Source: Desulfurococcales archaeon
GTDB lineage: Archaea; Thermoproteota; Thermoprotei_A; Sulfolobales; Desulfurococcaceae
DNA length: 5,798 bases
Direction of reading: 5' to 3'
NCBI GenBank assembly: GCA_015521265.1
Contig: WAON01000257.1
Location: 1 to 5,798 of the forward strand
Within the stretch, counting starts at the first letter, position 1. Each line of letters begins with the position of its first letter. The notes under the pieces were generated by a model. It searched no databases. It was not told where the DNA came from and saw only the letters and a list, made by a program, of their open reading frames with translations. Position numbers and translations under genes: made by a program. This document shows positions 4,911 through 5,798 of the stretch, in pieces.

Positions 4911-5798
4911 TTGAAGTTATTTGGAACAGCCGGTATTAGGAAGAAATACCCGGAACCCCTAGACCCAATACTTGCATACAAGATAGCCCTAGCGACAGCA
5001 AACGTTAATGGGAATAGTGGGAGAGCCTATATAGTCTACGATACCCGGACAACAAACCACTTATTCACAAATGCTTTCACAGCAGGACTATTAGCTGGTG
5101 GGCTAAACACCTATATTATCGGTCTAGCCCCGACACCAGTAGCTGGATACGCTACATTACACCATGGAAAACTAGGAGTATCTATTACTGCAAGCCATAA
5201 CCCCCCAGAATACAATGGGTTTAAACTATATGATGAAGAAGGCTACGAGTATACAAGGGATAAGGAGAAGCTGATCGAGAAACTAGTTGATGAAGAATTA
5301 GAGCCTCAGCCATGGGATAGAGTGGGCAGAGAATATAATGCATCGGAGATAATTGATGAGTATACTGAAGCCCTCCTAGAAATGATCGGTGAAGCCGAGC
5401 CCCACTGGAATCCCTACATCGTCGTAGACCTAGCTAATGGAGCAGCCTACGATATAACTCCTAGAGTGATTAGGAGTCTTGGCGGTAAACCCTTAACTAT
5501 AAATGCAAACCCAGACGGGCACTTCCCGATAAGACCGCCGGAGCCGAGAAAAGATGCACTGGAAAAATACCTAGAACTCTACTCTTCGGTAAACCCGGCA
5601 ATGATCCTAGCTCATGATGGAGATGCCGATAGGCTAGCAGTACTCGACCCGCATAAGGGGTTTATAAGGCAGGACAGGATCATAGCACTATACGCGTACC
5701 TACTGCTAAGGGAGAAGAAGGGACACGTAATAGTAAGCATTGATACGGGAAGGGTGGTTGATGAAATAGTAGAGAGAATGGGTGGAACACTGGAGAGA
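4911..5798 (+). CDS. Alpha-D-phosphohexomutase (phosphomannomutase / phosphoglucosamine mutase), 3' end outside the window
   Basis: The visible 296 codons cover about two thirds of a family usually near 450 residues; the frame is open at the right edge. The enzyme moves phosphate between C1 and C6 of a hexose phosphate (glucose, mannose or glucosamine) for nucleotide-sugar and glycan synthesis. Seen are the N-terminal MKLFGTAGIR, the active-site loop GVSITASHNPPEYNGFKLY with the phosphoserine S95, the NPDGHFPIRPPEP segment (200-211) typical of this family, and the Mg2+ loop DGDADR (D236, D238, D240). The sugar-specificity and phosphate-binding loops lie beyond the window, so substrate cannot be assigned. 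The start is TTG at 4911: an in-frame TAA sits six bases upstream and the conserved FGTAGIR motif begins at residue 4, so no other start fits. Confidence 0.92.
   Translation, partial: MKLFGTAGIRKKYPEPLDPILAYKIALATANVNGNSGRAYIVYDTRTTNHLFTNAFTAGLLAGGLNTYIIGLAPTPVAGYATLHHGKLGVSITASHNPPEYNGFKLYDEEGYEYTRDKEKLIEKLVDEELEPQPWDRVGREYNASEIIDEYTEALLEMIGEAEPHWNPYIVVDLANGAAYDITPRVIRSLGGKPLTINANPDGHFPIRPPEPRKDALEKYLELYSSVNPAMILAHDGDADRLAVLDPHKGFIRQDRIIALYAYLLLREKKGHVIVSIDTGRVVDEIVERMGGTLER

Noticed and set aside
1..5798. CRISPR arrays, insertion sequences, integrase or attachment site at the tRNA gene
   Set aside because: No direct-repeat array, terminal inverted repeats or transposase/integrase frames were found, and no copy of the tRNA 3' end was noticed elsewhere in the window.

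Overview
The window looks like chromosomal DNA from a hyperthermophilic crenarchaeon, most likely a Desulfurococcales member close to Staphylothermus, Thermosphaera or Desulfurococcus. This is inferred from several signs: a TreT-type trehalose synthase beside a TrmB-family regulator, an intron-containing tRNA gene with no encoded CCA, TATA-box promoters with short leaders, GGTG-type ribosome binding sites, TTG and GTG starts, and heavy use of ATA, AGG and AGA codons. The genus cannot be fixed from sequence alone.

Layout. Bases 1-114 hold no supportable gene. On the minus strand at 115-602 lies a ferritin-like gene that reads as one protein of about 160 residues only if a -1 frameshift near codon 12 and one in-frame TAA are bridged. 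Its last 67 codons form an intact ORF. Upstream of it, also on the minus strand, is a trehalose glycosyltransferring synthase (treT, GTG start at 1915). It is divergent from a TrmB-family sugar-responsive regulator (plus, 2057-3109). The 141-bp gap between them carries a near-perfect 20-bp palindrome that is the natural operator candidate. Together these two genes look like a sugar-controlled trehalose module that has no ABC transporter within the window.

A minus-strand tRNA-Ile(GAU) gene with a 22-nt intron occupies 3247-3342. Divergent from it is a compact two-gene unit. The first gene is a tiny 39-residue one-helix membrane protein (3428-3547). The second is a biotin carrier protein (start at 3531, K139 in ESMKM) whose start codon lies inside the first gene. 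This arrangement recalls the small membrane and biotin carrier subunits of sodium-pumping decarboxylases (OadG / methylmalonyl-CoA decarboxylase type), but no carboxyltransferase or pump subunit is present here.

The biotin carrier gene ends tail-to-tail with a 247-residue protein of unknown function (minus, 4073-4816); the two stop codons share a TTAA. That unknown gene is divergent from an alpha-D-phosphohexomutase (phosphomannomutase / phosphoglucosamine mutase type, TTG start at 4911), which runs off the right edge. A single palindromic TATA element at 4864-4871 may serve both.

No CRISPR array, insertion sequence or integrase was seen. The points most worth following up are the overlapped 39-residue membrane ORF, the doubly broken ferritin-like gene, and the palindromic operator between treT and the regulator.
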